Source of the DNA: Candidatus Nitrosopelagicus sp.
GTDB lineage: Archaea; Thermoproteota; Nitrososphaeria; Nitrososphaerales; Nitrosopumilaceae
Assembly: GCA_028345295.1 (NCBI GenBank)
Contig: JAOMDA010000004.1
Coordinates: 1-64,000 of the forward strand
Direction: 5' to 3'
Length of the DNA: 64,000 nucleotides
Positions 51,695 to 60,746 of the stretch are shown here, one piece after another; the stretch's first letter is position 1, and each line of letters begins with the position of its first letter. Below the pieces are notes generated by a model. The model was not told the origin of the DNA and searched no databases. It was given only the letters and a program-made list of their open reading frames with translations. The position numbers and the translations under genes are program-made.

Positions 51695-52981
51695 TTATGG
51701 TTTAAGTCTGTCAGGATCACGTGGATAGAGAACTACTTCTCTTACATTATCAATTCCTATTAGAACTGTCATTAATCTGTCCAAACCTAGACCCCATCCC
51801 GAGTGTGGTGGCATTCCCCAATCAAATGATTCTAAATGGTCAGCAAAATTTACAGGATCTAATTCTTGCTCTTTTAATCTTGCTTTAAGCTGTTCTGGAT
51901 CATGCAATCTTCTTCCACCTGATGATAATTCTAGATAACCATATTGTAAATCAAACGAACGTGATAATGTTGGGTCATCATCCTTTTCATGAATATAAAA
52001 TGGTTTGAGTTTCATGGGCCAGTCTGTTAGAAAATAGAACCCAGTGTGTATATCACCAAGTTTTCTCAAATGAGAGTCCATAAGGTCATCACCAAATTCT
52101 AATTTTAGATCATTATTTTTTAACTCATCAAGTGCCTGAGAATATGTAACTCTTTCAAATGGTGAATCTGGAACTTGAATTGTATGTCCAATATTTTCCT
52201 GCTCTGTATTACATTTTTCAGAAGTTTTCCTAAAAACATCAATTATCAGTGATTCTAAAACATCCATCACATCGGTATAATCCATAAATGCTGCTTCAAT
52301 GTCTACACTTGTAAATTCACTAAGATGTCTTCCAGTATGTGACTTTTCAGCTCTATAAAATCCTGATATTTCAAACACTCTTTCCAAACCAATTGTCATT
52401 TGTTCTTTGTATAACTGAGGACTTTGTGCAAGATATGCTTGGTTACCAAAATAATCTAATCCAAATAGATTTGCTCCCCCTTCACTTGCACTACCTATAA
52501 TTTTTGGTGTTGTAATTTCAATAAATTTTTTTTCAGATAGTGTTTCTCTAATTGATGATAATACATAATGTCTTAATTTGAATATTGATGCAGTTTTTTG
52601 GTTACGCATATCTAATGCACGTGCATTTAATCTGTTGTCAATATCACTCTCTAATCTCCCAATTGGGTCAATAGGTAGTGGATATTCTGCTTTTGCAAGC
52701 ACCTGAATTTCTATTGCAGCAACTTCAAAATCAAAATCTTTTGCTTTACTTGTTTGTATCTTACCTGAAATTCTAACAACACTTTGTCTGTTTAACCCCT
52801 CTAACAAATTCATGGAATCACCTTTAACAATTACCTGACACATTCCTGTGACATCCCTAACTGTCAAAAATGCCATCTTACCTAGTTTTCGAAGATCTAC
52901 TATCCAACCTCCAAATATAATATTTTGTCCTTCCATAGATGAGTTTAGGTCTTCAATTAGATGAGTTCTTGAAATATCCAT
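51695..52981 (-). CDS. aspS: Aspartyl/asparaginyl-tRNA synthetase (archaeal AspRS type)
   Basis: Class II synthetase that charges tRNA-Asp, possibly also tRNA-Asn in non-discriminating form. The N-terminal OB fold (IIFGGWIVDLRKLGKMAFL) binds the anticodon. Motif 2 is in the GFYRAEKSHTGRHLSEFTSVD stretch, visible as FYRAEKSHTGRHL, and motif 3 is GWGLGLDRLMTVL. The C-terminus REVVLYPRDPDRLKP is typical of archaeal AspRS. At 428 residues it is full length. It is divergent from the ABC ATPase gene. Confidence 0.93.
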   Translation of the reverse strand: MDISRTHLIEDLNSSMEGQNIIFGGWIVDLRKLGKMAFLTVRDVTGMCQVIVKGDSMNLLEGLNRQSVVRISGKIQTSKAKDFDFEVAAIEIQVLAKAEYPLPIDPIGRLESDIDNRLNARALDMRNQKTASIFKLRHYVLSSIRETLSEKKFIEITTPKIIGSASEGGANLFGLDYFGNQAYLAQSPQLYKEQMTIGLERVFEISGFYRAEKSHTGRHLSEFTSVDIEAAFMDYTDVMDVLESLIIDVFRKTSEKCNTEQENIGHTIQVPDSPFERVTYSQALDELKNNDLKLEFGDDLMDSHLRKLGDIHTGFYFLTDWPMKLKPFYIHEKDDDPTLSRSFDLQYGYLELSSGGRRLHDPEQLKARLKEQELDPVNFADHLESFDWGMPPHSGWGLGLDRLMTVLIGIDNVREVVLYPRDPDRLKP

Positions 52982-53038
52982 ATAATAATAAAAAATTACA
53001 CAAGTAAAAACTTAATCTAACCTCCCCTAAATGGGAAT

Positions 53039-53974
53039 ATGGCTTTTATCTCAGTTGAAAATTTGACCACTAGATATAACACCTCTAACGGATTGGTACA
53101 TGCATTAGAAGATGTAAACTTTGCAATTGAGAAAGGTGAATCAATTGGTATTGCTGGTGAAAGTGCATGTGGTAAAAGCACACTTGGCTTATCAATAATC
53201 CGAATGATTTCAAATGGAAAAATTTATTCTGGAAAGATACAATTTGATGGAAAATCATTACTTGATATACCTGATACTGATTTTGATAAGAATATTAGAT
53301 GGAAAGAAATTTCCATGGTTTTTCAGGGTGCAATGAATTCACTTGATCCAGTATTTTCTATTAAACAGCAATTCGAAGAAGTTCTGAAGCAACATGATTT
53401 TCAGGGTGACATGAAAAAAATAATTCTTGATTCTTTAACTTCTGTTAATCTTGATGAATCTGTTTTAAAGAAATTTCCCCATGAATTGAGTGGAGGAATG
53501 AAACAACGTGTTATTATTGCTATGGCACTTATTTTAAAACCTAAATTTATAATTGCAGATGAGCCTACAACTGCACTTGATGTATTAATTCAAGCACAAA
53601 TTGTCAGTCTCTTTAAACAATTAAAAAAAACTGGACAATCATTTATGATAATTTCTCATGATTTAGCAGTCTTATCTGAAATTGTAGAAAAAATTGGAAT
53701 AATGTATGGAGGAAGAATGGTTGAATTTGGAGATACATCTGAAATCTTTCTTGATCCAAAACATCCATACACAAAAGGCCTGCTTGAATCAATACCTGTA
53801 TTATCAAAAGATGAGAAACCAAAATACATTTCAGGTGTACCACCTAATTTGGTAAATCCAGATGAAGGCTGTATGTTCTATGACAGATGTCCTGAGGCTA
53901 TGGATAAATGTAAAAAAGATCCTCCAAAAATTAAGACAAATACTGGTTATGTTTTGTGCTGGCTTTATGAATAA
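53039..53974 (+). CDS. Peptide/nickel-type ABC transporter ATPase (DppD/OppD-like)
   Basis: Walker A is GESACGKST (40-48; Ala where most have Gly), the signature is LSGGMKQRV, and Walker B is FIIADEPTTALD. The C-terminal oligopeptide-transporter tail has the Cys motif CMFYDRCPEAMDKC (about 281-294). At 311 residues it is complete. No permease, binding protein or DppF partner lies next to it: the next gene is on the other strand. It is an orphan ATPase in this window. Confidence 0.9.
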   Translation: MAFISVENLTTRYNTSNGLVHALEDVNFAIEKGESIGIAGESACGKSTLGLSIIRMISNGKIYSGKIQFDGKSLLDIPDTDFDKNIRWKEISMVFQGAMNSLDPVFSIKQQFEEVLKQHDFQGDMKKIILDSLTSVNLDESVLKKFPHELSGGMKQRVIIAMALILKPKFIIADEPTTALDVLIQAQIVSLFKQLKKTGQSFMIISHDLAVLSEIVEKIGIMYGGRMVEFGDTSEIFLDPKHPYTKGLLESIPVLSKDEKPKYISGVPPNLVNPDEGCMFYDRCPEAMDKCKKDPPKIKTNTGYVLCWLYE

Positions 53975-54429
53975 CGCTTTACAACTGGAAGGCATCCATC
54001 TATTATTCTAATAATTTCAGTTCTAACCACATTTTTATCTATTGTAATCCAAACTTTTTTGTCTTTTACTGAAAATGCAATTGTCTGTATTTTTCCTCTC
54101 TCTTCCCAAACAAATTCGGTTTCACCAAGCTGTTCATCGAATTGCTCCTCTAATTCATTTTTTATTGCAATTTGTGCAAATTGATACAGTGATTTTTTCT
54201 GATCTAAGAGTGGTTTCATATCATCCCTTCTAAAATGAGACAATAATTCACCAGTCTTGTTAATTATTCCAACAAATCGTATGTATGGACTAATTTTTGA
54301 AATTAGACCACAAATCTCATGATTTTCATTTTCAACCAATTCATTCTTAATTCCTTTTTGCAATATTTTAGTGATTATAGATTTAGTATCTTTTAATACT
54401 GAAAAAAAAACTTGATAACCATTGGACAT
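53965..54429 (-). CDS. Thaumarchaeal-type small protein, possibly roadblock-like
   Basis: 154 residues with a helix/strand pattern: helix KSIITKILQKGIKNELVENE, then FVGIINKTGELLSHFRRDD, then a helix to ELEEQFDEQLGE, then strands TEFVWEERGKIQTIAFSV and KKVWITIDKNV. This resembles DUF6659 or other profilin/roadblock-like signalling domains. It starts at ATG 54429, 8 nt inside the divergent DedA-like gene, so both regulatory regions lie within the partner gene. Confidence 0.6.
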   Translation of the reverse strand: MSNGYQVFFSVLKDTKSIITKILQKGIKNELVENENHEICGLISKISPYIRFVGIINKTGELLSHFRRDDMKPLLDQKKSLYQFAQIAIKNELEEQFDEQLGETEFVWEERGKIQTIAFSVKDKKVWITIDKNVVRTEIIRIIDGCLPVVKRYS

Positions 54430-55081
54430 TTGGGACTTCTTTCCATTTTTTTCACCTGAGGTTGGATATCTGGGTTTAGGATTAGTAAGTTTTTTTGGCT
54501 CATTAATTCCCTTTGTTCCAATTCCTTCGTTTATTCTTCTAGTTACTATGTCAGTGGGTGATCAGTTTGACATTCATATTTTAGCAATACTAGCTGCATT
54601 AACTGCAACATTTGCCAAACAAATTATTTTCTATGCTAGTTATGGTGGAAGAAGAATAATTTCTGAAAAGACAAAAAAGAGAATGTTACCATTCCAAAGA
54701 TTAGTTAAAAAATATGGTGCGGCTGCAGCATTTGTTGCTGCTGCAACACCAATACCTGATGATTTAGTTTATGTCCCATTAGGTCTTGCAAAATATAACC
54801 CACGTAGATTTTTCATTTCAACACTTTTAGGAAAACTTCTTTTATGTTACATTCTTGTCTTATCATCACACTATCTGAGTGATTCTATAGTAGATCCTAT
54901 TTTTGCTAGTTTTGGAATTACCTCTACTGATGACATTTCAAGTCCTTGGCCCATTTTGATTGGAATCATAGTTTTTGGTGTATCTATGACTCTTGTGGTC
55001 ATATTATTACTTCGTCTGGATTGGTCAAAAATACTTGGAAGATTTATGCCATGGACACTAGAAGATGATGATCAAAAATAG
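54422..55081 (+). CDS. DedA/SNARE-associated (VTT) family membrane protein
   Basis: 219 residues with about five hydrophobic segments. The family core is the re-entrant EVGYLGLGLVSFFGSLIPFVP region near the N-terminus, seen here as GYLGLGLVSFFGSLIPFVP, and the AATPIPDDLVYVPLG motif in the middle, with an acidic residue thought to matter for transport. Relatives move lipids or couple to proton flow. The start is TTG 54422, overlapping the divergent gene; no better downstream start keeps the first helix. Confidence 0.8.
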   Translation: MDIWDFFPFFSPEVGYLGLGLVSFFGSLIPFVPIPSFILLVTMSVGDQFDIHILAILAALTATFAKQIIFYASYGGRRIISEKTKKRMLPFQRLVKKYGAAAAFVAAATPIPDDLVYVPLGLAKYNPRRFFISTLLGKLLLCYILVLSSHYLSDSIVDPIFASFGITSTDDISSPWPILIGIIVFGVSMTLVVILLLRLDWSKILGRFMPWTLEDDDQK

Positions 55082-55638
55082 TCATGTGGGTCTATGCTAA
55101 AATTCCATTTTTTATCAGTTCCACGGGATATTCCAATTCTTGTTTTTTTATGAATTTTCTTTATTTTTATTCCATTTGCAATGTAAAGTGATGAATATTT
55201 TGTTAGATCATTACCATTATCTTGTAGTGTAATATCTAACGCTTGAGTTAATTTTCCTGGACCATTTGTTAAATTCTGAATTTTTGTATTGTTTCTTAAT
55301 TTACTCATCATATCAAGTCCAAGTTGTGGATAAACTCCTCTTACTAAAACAGCACCAGCATTAAATTTTTTATTTCTTGCAACAACATTAAGACAATGGT
55401 ACATTCCATATGTAAAATATACATATGCATGTCCAACTTCTTCAAACATCATTCTATTCCTTTTTGTTTTCCTAATTCTTGCATGGCTAGCAGGATCATC
55501 TGATGCGCGATATGCTTCTGTCTCTATTATGATCCCAGTACATTTTTTGTTGTTAATTTTTCTAATCAATTTCTTACCAAGAAGATCTTTAGCAACTAAA
55601 ACAGTATCACGCTGAAAAAAATCTCTGTGTAGTACCAT
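55072..55638 (-). CDS. 3-methyladenine DNA glycosylase (AAG/MPG family)
   Basis: Removes alkylated or deaminated purines from DNA. Family blocks in order: ARDLLGK-like (VAKDLLGKKLIR), IIETEAYRASDDPASHA (with the catalytic Glu), HAYVYFTYGMYHCLNVVA, GAVLVRGVYP and TNGPGKLTQALDI. It has the usual length of 188 residues. It lies 18 nt after the DRG GTPase gene on the same strand; its stop overlaps the convergent DedA-like gene by 10 nt. Confidence 0.92.
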   Translation of the reverse strand: MVLHRDFFQRDTVLVAKDLLGKKLIRKINNKKCTGIIIETEAYRASDDPASHARIRKTKRNRMMFEEVGHAYVYFTYGMYHCLNVVARNKKFNAGAVLVRGVYPQLGLDMMSKLRNNTKIQNLTNGPGKLTQALDITLQDNGNDLTKYSSLYIANGIKIKKIHKKTRIGISRGTDKKWNFSIDPHDYF

Positions 55639-55656
55639 TTACCTCATCATAACAAT

Positions 55657-56760
55657 TTATTTTCGTTTTATTATTGTGAGCACATCTTCATCTTGAAGTA
55701 TGTGTGTAAATCCCACACGTTGACCACCAAATTTTACACTTTTTCCCCATACCAATCCAAATCTAAAGTCTTTCTTCATTTTTCTATGTAATTTGTTACA
55801 GACATCAAGCACAGAACTATTCTCTCGTATAATTAGTGGTTCCTTAAAATCAGTTTCTCCACCTTTAGGGCGCATATATATTCTAATAAATTGTAATTCA
55901 TCATAAATTCTATCTCTTAGTTTGTCAATGTTAACATCTGAATCTGCTGAAACTGGAATTACATCAGACTTTATCTTCTTTTCTGCTTTTTTTAGAAATT
56001 TTTCATCTACTAAATCAATTTTATTTAGTATTGTTATTGCTTTTGCATATGTTTTATTTCCTGTTACAAAATCTATTAACTGCTCTGAATCAATATCCTC
56101 ACGAATAACAACTCTAGCACTGGTATAGCCATAAACATTTAAAATTTCTTTTAGTAGTTTCTCTGACATCCTCTTTAATTTTACTTGCTGTGCTACTGCA
56201 ATACCACCAGTAGTTGATTTTTCAATAACTATGTTGGGTGGATTCTGATTTAGTCTGATTCCTATATTTGCTAATTCTTTTATTAGTACATCTTCGTGAT
56301 AAGGCTGAAAAACATCTAATACTAGAAGTACTATGTCTGCACTTCTAGCAACTGATAAAATTCTTCGTCCTAGCCCTTTTCCAGTTGAAGCACCCTTGAT
56401 GATTCCTGGTAAATCTAACATCTGAATTTTTGCACCTCTATGCTCCAGAACTCCAGGTACGACAGTTAATGTAGTAAATTGAAATGCACCTACAGCTGAT
56501 TTTGAACTTGTAAGTTTATTCAATAATGTAGATTTTCCAACACTTGGCAGTCCAATAAAAACTACTGTTGCATCTCCTGATCTTTTTACATCAAACCCAT
56601 CAGATTTTTTAGAACTTTTTTTTACCTGGTTTGTTTCTTGCTCCTTTTTCAATTTAGCAATTTTAGCCTTTAATAGTCCAATATGATGTTCAGTAGCTTT
56701 GTTAATCTGTGTTCTAGCCATTTCATCTTGGATGGCTTTGATTTTTTCTGGAATTCCCAT
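55657..56760 (-). CDS. DRG/OBG-family GTPase with TGS domain
   Basis: Archaeal relative of eukaryotic DRG proteins, linked to ribosomes and translation. G1 is GLPSVGKSTLLN (about 74-85), G3 is LDLPGI, and G4 is LNKIDL. The N-terminal coiled coil holds EHHIGLLKAKIAKLKKEQE. The C-terminal TGS domain runs from about 290 (IRIYMRPKGGETDFKEP) to the end. The length of 367 fits the family. It is followed closely by the glycosylase gene. Confidence 0.93.
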   Translation of the reverse strand: MGIPEKIKAIQDEMARTQINKATEHHIGLLKAKIAKLKKEQETNQVKKSSKKSDGFDVKRSGDATVVFIGLPSVGKSTLLNKLTSSKSAVGAFQFTTLTVVPGVLEHRGAKIQMLDLPGIIKGASTGKGLGRRILSVARSADIVLLVLDVFQPYHEDVLIKELANIGIRLNQNPPNIVIEKSTTGGIAVAQQVKLKRMSEKLLKEILNVYGYTSARVVIREDIDSEQLIDFVTGNKTYAKAITILNKIDLVDEKFLKKAEKKIKSDVIPVSADSDVNIDKLRDRIYDELQFIRIYMRPKGGETDFKEPLIIRENSSVLDVCNKLHRKMKKDFRFGLVWGKSVKFGGQRVGFTHILQDEDVLTIIKRK

Positions 56761-56857
56761 TGTTTCTACCTTAATTTTTGATAAATTACCTTGTTATGAA
56801 AGGTTGCTTTTGTTATAATTCGTTTCAGTTATTATTGGCAATTTACATCTAAAAATA

Positions 56858-57556
56858 TTGAGAAAAAAGGTTTTAGCTGTTGATATTGATGGAACGATTA
56901 CACTAAATGGATGGGGATCTATCCATCTTGGTGCATTAGCAAAATTACGTTCAATGAAAGAAAAAGGTCATCATGTAGTCATAGTTACTGGCCGTTCATC
57001 TGTTGAGGCGTGGTTATTATCAATATTTGGTGGACTTACACATTTAGCTGTTGGCGAAAATGGCGGATGTATTACTTCAGGAGATACAATGCATCATGAA
57101 ATGCTTGGAAATAAGGGTGATTGCCTACGTGCATATGATTTCATTAAAAATCATTTCAATGAAGAGATTAAAGAGAAATTAGTATTTCCAAGAATGACTG
57201 AGGTTGTTTTAGAACGTACATTTGACATTCCAAGGGCACAAAAACTGTTAGATGATGAAGGATTCAATGTGAATCTTTTTGACAGTGGTTATGCATATCA
57301 TGTAAATACAAAGGGGATAGATAAGGGAACTGGACTATTGAAAGCGCTTAAAATTTTAGATATTGATATAGAAGACACTATTGCAATAGGTGATAGTGAA
57401 ACTGACGTCCCTATGTTTAAAGTTGTGAAGAATAGTATTGCCGTAGAAAATTCAATAGATGAACTCAAAAAAGTAGCTAGAATTGTTACAACAAAAAAGT
57501 CAGGAGAAGGAGTTCTAGAAGGCTTAGATATGATCAAATCTGAATTTGAGATGTAA
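56858..57556 (+). CDS. HAD phosphatase, archaeal phosphoglycolate phosphatase-like
   Basis: Magnesium-dependent phosphatase with the nucleophile motif VDIDGTITLNG (D9, D11), a motif II in VIVTGRSS, and motif IV IAIGDSETDVPMF near 183. The cap is of the Cof/TA0175 type, as in archaeal phosphoglycolate phosphatases. At 232 residues it fits that group. Start is TTG 56858. argS begins right after its stop, so they share an operon. Confidence 0.87.
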   Translation: MRKKVLAVDIDGTITLNGWGSIHLGALAKLRSMKEKGHHVVIVTGRSSVEAWLLSIFGGLTHLAVGENGGCITSGDTMHHEMLGNKGDCLRAYDFIKNHFNEEIKEKLVFPRMTEVVLERTFDIPRAQKLLDDEGFNVNLFDSGYAYHVNTKGIDKGTGLLKALKILDIDIEDTIAIGDSETDVPMFKVVKNSIAVENSIDELKKVARIVTTKKSGEGVLEGLDMIKSEFEM

Positions 57557-59437
57557 ATGGCATTCCTAAAAATTCTAGAGTATACCAGGCAGATAATTAG
57601 TTCATATCTAACCACAAATGATCTCACTGATGTTAGTTTCACAGTTGAACCATCAAAACCTGGATTTGGTGATATAACCTGTAATATTGCATTTCTTCTA
57701 GCAAAAAAATTACATAAAAATCCACAAGATATATCGCAAGAAATAGTTGAATTTTGTTCAAAAGAACTCGGCAGTGACATTAAAAATATCACCGCACATC
57801 CAGCAGGTCATATTAATTTCGAATTAGATTTTATTAATTTTAGTAAGTCTGTTCTAGAAGAATCTCAGAGTCCACATTATTGTGATATAGACATAGGTAA
57901 GTCTAAAAAAATAATTGTTGAACATACATCAGTTAATCCTAACAAAGCATTACACATTGGGCATGTTAGAAATATTGTAATTGGTGATATTATTACACGA
58001 ATTCTTAAAAAAGTAAATTATGATGTGCATACTCTAAATTATGTTGATGATTCTGGACTTCAAGTTGCTGATCTAATCATTGGTTTCAAACATTGTGGAT
58101 TTTCAGAAGATCCACCAGATAATGAAAAATTTGATCATTATTGTGGTGACACTGTCTATGTTGGAACTACTGAAAAATATATTGATGACAAAGATTTAGA
58201 ATCTAAACGACATGAAATTCTAAAGGCAATTGAAGACATAAATACAGAAACATCGATATTCGCACAAAAAATAACGAGAAAAGTTTTAGACGCTCAGTTA
58301 AAAACTGTGTGGAATCTAGGTGTTACATATGACTGTCTGAATTTCGAATCACAAATTATTCATTCAAAATTATGGGATAATATTTTTTCAAAACTAAAAT
58401 CACAAAATTTAGTAAGACTTGAGAAATCTGGAAAAAATGAAGGTTGTTGGGTAATATCTAGTAAAGATGAAGATGATAAAATATTAGTTCGAAGTAATGG
58501 TGTTGCAACATATATTGCAAAAGATATTCCATATGCAGCATGGAAATTAGGAATAATTAATGACCCATTCAGTTATAAAATTTTTACAACTCAAGAAAAT
58601 AATCAAACATTATACGAAACAACTTTAGATCAACGCGATAGTGATACCAATAAACTAAGCTTTTCAGGTGATAAGGTTATCACCGTTATTGATAATAGGC
58701 AAATACGTTTACAAAAAATTATAACTGATTTGATGCGACGTTTCACGGGAAGTGATTCGTATATACATCTAGGTTATGAATCAGTTACGCTTAGTTCTAA
58801 CACATCTTCTATTCTAGGGTTCGAGACATCTGATAAATCTGTTCAAATGTCAGGACGAAAAGGATTCTACGTTGATGCTGATCTAATTTTAGGAAATTTA
58901 CATGACAAGATTTACAATGAATCAAAAAATCGAAATTCAAGTTTAAGTGATTCTGAATTAAATTCTATTGCAAAATCTGTATCAGTTGGAACAATAAGGT
59001 ATGAAATGATAAAACCTGATCTTGACAAGATTATAACATTTGATTTAGAAACATCCTTGAAGATTGAAGGCGACACATGTAGTTATATTCAATATTCATA
59101 CGCTAGAGCAATGAGAATTTTAGAGAAATCAAATAATCTTATAACTTCAGTTAATTTTTCAAACTTTACTAGTCAATTTGAAATTAATCTAATTAAAAAA
59201 ATTGCAATGTATGACATTCAAGTTAGTGATGCTGCAAAAAATCTATCACCTAAAGTAATTGCCAGATATTGCTACGAATTAGCAGTTGCATTTTCTTCTT
59301 TTTATGAGCATGTAATGGTTCTTAATGCCGAATCAGATGAATTAATCAAATCTCGTCTTTTACTGGTTCATTCCTTTTCATTAACACTTAGAAATGCTTT
59401 ATCATTACTTGGAATTGATTCACCAAGTAGAATGTAA
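57557..59437 (+). CDS. argS: Arginyl-tRNA synthetase
   Basis: Charges tRNA-Arg. The HIGH motif is in NPNKALHIGHVRN (about 129-141). An N-terminal Add-1 domain (about 1-110) and the DALR anticodon-binding C-terminus (ARYCYELAVAFSSFYEH) are present. The KMSKS position reads MSGRKG, as is common in ArgRS. At 626 residues it is somewhat longer than the usual 550-600. It follows the phosphatase stop with no gap. Confidence 0.95.
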   Translation: MAFLKILEYTRQIISSYLTTNDLTDVSFTVEPSKPGFGDITCNIAFLLAKKLHKNPQDISQEIVEFCSKELGSDIKNITAHPAGHINFELDFINFSKSVLEESQSPHYCDIDIGKSKKIIVEHTSVNPNKALHIGHVRNIVIGDIITRILKKVNYDVHTLNYVDDSGLQVADLIIGFKHCGFSEDPPDNEKFDHYCGDTVYVGTTEKYIDDKDLESKRHEILKAIEDINTETSIFAQKITRKVLDAQLKTVWNLGVTYDCLNFESQIIHSKLWDNIFSKLKSQNLVRLEKSGKNEGCWVISSKDEDDKILVRSNGVATYIAKDIPYAAWKLGIINDPFSYKIFTTQENNQTLYETTLDQRDSDTNKLSFSGDKVITVIDNRQIRLQKIITDLMRRFTGSDSYIHLGYESVTLSSNTSSILGFETSDKSVQMSGRKGFYVDADLILGNLHDKIYNESKNRNSSLSDSELNSIAKSVSVGTIRYEMIKPDLDKIITFDLETSLKIEGDTCSYIQYSYARAMRILEKSNNLITSVNFSNFTSQFEINLIKKIAMYDIQVSDAAKNLSPKVIARYCYELAVAFSSFYEHVMVLNAESDELIKSRLLLVHSFSLTLRNALSLLGIDSPSRM

Positions 59438-59463
59438 AACTATATCTAAAAAACTACTTTTTA

Positions 59464-59508
59464 ATACTAAAAATAGCATTTTTGACTATAAAAATTGGTT
59501 TTTAGTAT
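59464..59508. terminator. Nested inverted repeat behind argS
   Basis: The outer arms ATACTAAAAA (59464-59473) and TTTTTAGTAT (59499-59508) enclose inner arms ATTTTT (59478-59483) and AAAAAT (59490-59495). It begins 26 nt after the argS stop and contains T-tracts on both strands. A transcription end for argS is the simplest reading. Confidence 0.45.
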
Positions 59509-59640
59509 GTAAAAATTAGACAGTGTGAATTAACAATTAAACTTAATTTCTAGAAATATCTGTATCTTACACTATTTGCTTTCCATTTAGTACCTGTTTA
59601 TGAATATCTAAAAAATATTGGTTGTATGAAAAACAATTTA

Positions 59641-60357
59641 CTATGAATTAGTTTTTTGTAATTTATAGAATCTTCTAAGTGAATATGCATGTTGAACTGA
59701 ATAGTCGTTTTCTTTTGCTTGTGTTTTAATTTCTTTTGCTTCATCAATAGTAATTCCTTGTGCTGCCAAAAACGCATCATCAGTAGAACCTAATTCGGTA
59801 AATACTTCATATTTTTCAATTGATGCTCGTTTAACACTTGGATCTAATATCTGAATTTTGTCGTAATATTTTATGGCCTCATCTAATTTTTTTAAAAATT
59901 TTAGGGTTACTGCTATATTCATTAGTGCATCAACATTGTTTGGGTCTTTTTTTAGTACAATTTTATAAATTTCAATTGCATCATCATGTACACCAGTTTT
60001 ATTTAGTGCAATTCCTTTTGTTACTAATGCATCTACATCATCTGGATATTTCACTAATATGGCATCACAACAATTAATCACTTCATTATGTTTTTCAAGT
60101 TTTTCATATGCAAACATTTTATTTTTTAATGCATGCTCATCAGTAGAATCTAATTTCAATACTTTTTCACAATATTTTATGGCATCGTCATTTGCTCCAA
60201 CCATTATATATGCAGTACTTAGATTCTGTAATGCAATCATATCTTTACTGTCATTTTTTAATAAATCATGGCAGAAAGAAATGATATCATCAAACTGCTT
60301 TTTTTCAAATAGTTTTTTTAAACGTAAAATTGGCTCTTGCTCAATTAGACCCACCAT
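59641..60357 (-). CDS. Tetratricopeptide-repeat protein
   Basis: 238 residues built of about six TPR units, for example ALQNLSTAYIMVGANDDAIK, HALKNKMFAYEKLEKHNEVI and ALVTKGIALNKTGVHDDAIE, each with the usual A/G and helix pairs. Such proteins hold partners together. ATG 60357 overlaps the stop of the gene upstream (TAATG), so translation is coupled and the two products may act together. The last part, about 200-238, is basic and not clearly TPR. Confidence 0.85.
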   Translation of the reverse strand: MVGLIEQEPILRLKKLFEKKQFDDIISFCHDLLKNDSKDMIALQNLSTAYIMVGANDDAIKYCEKVLKLDSTDEHALKNKMFAYEKLEKHNEVINCCDAILVKYPDDVDALVTKGIALNKTGVHDDAIEIYKIVLKKDPNNVDALMNIAVTLKFLKKLDEAIKYYDKIQILDPSVKRASIEKYEVFTELGSTDDAFLAAQGITIDEAKEIKTQAKENDYSVQHAYSLRRFYKLQKTNS

Positions 60358-60668
60358 TAACTTTCGTCTCTCCAGATGGTATGAAGTGACTCAATCTCAC
60401 TAATAATTTGTAGTGCAGAAACATTATCTCTTTCTTGCATTGCTATAGAAAAGTCATATCCTAATTTTATAGCCTCTGGACTTAGATCTTTTATATTTTT
60501 AAGAAATTTACCTTCAAGTTTCATCCTTTCCCCTAATGCACATGATAGCCAATTATCTGAAAGGTTTTGATGTCCCTCATCTAATTTTTCATTAATTTTA
60601 CTTCTCCATTCTAATAGTTCAAATTTTTTTAGAATATTATCCGTTTTTTGTGTGTAATACAGTCTCAT
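60357..60668 (-). CDS. Small helical protein coupled to the TPR gene
   Basis: 103 residues, fully helical by pattern (ILKKFELLEWRSKINEKLDE, LSCALGERMKLEGKFLKNI, FSIAMQERDNVSALQIISEI). No family recognised. One-base overlap with the TPR start and a shared promoter suggest the two work as a pair. It begins 78 nt from the divergent SIMPL gene. Confidence 0.65.
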   Translation of the reverse strand: MRLYYTQKTDNILKKFELLEWRSKINEKLDEGHQNLSDNWLSCALGERMKLEGKFLKNIKDLSPEAIKLGYDFSIAMQERDNVSALQIISEIESLHTIWRDES

Positions 60669-60746
60669 ACTTTTTTTATGAGTACTTTTTATTAAAAATT
60701 TTTAATTTTTTTGTGATTTTTATAGTCCACAAATATTTACAGATCG

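Noticed and set aside
59598-59780. 60-codon minus-strand ORF at the end of the TPR gene
   Set aside because: It overlaps the TPR frame and is Lys/Gln-rich low-complexity sequence.
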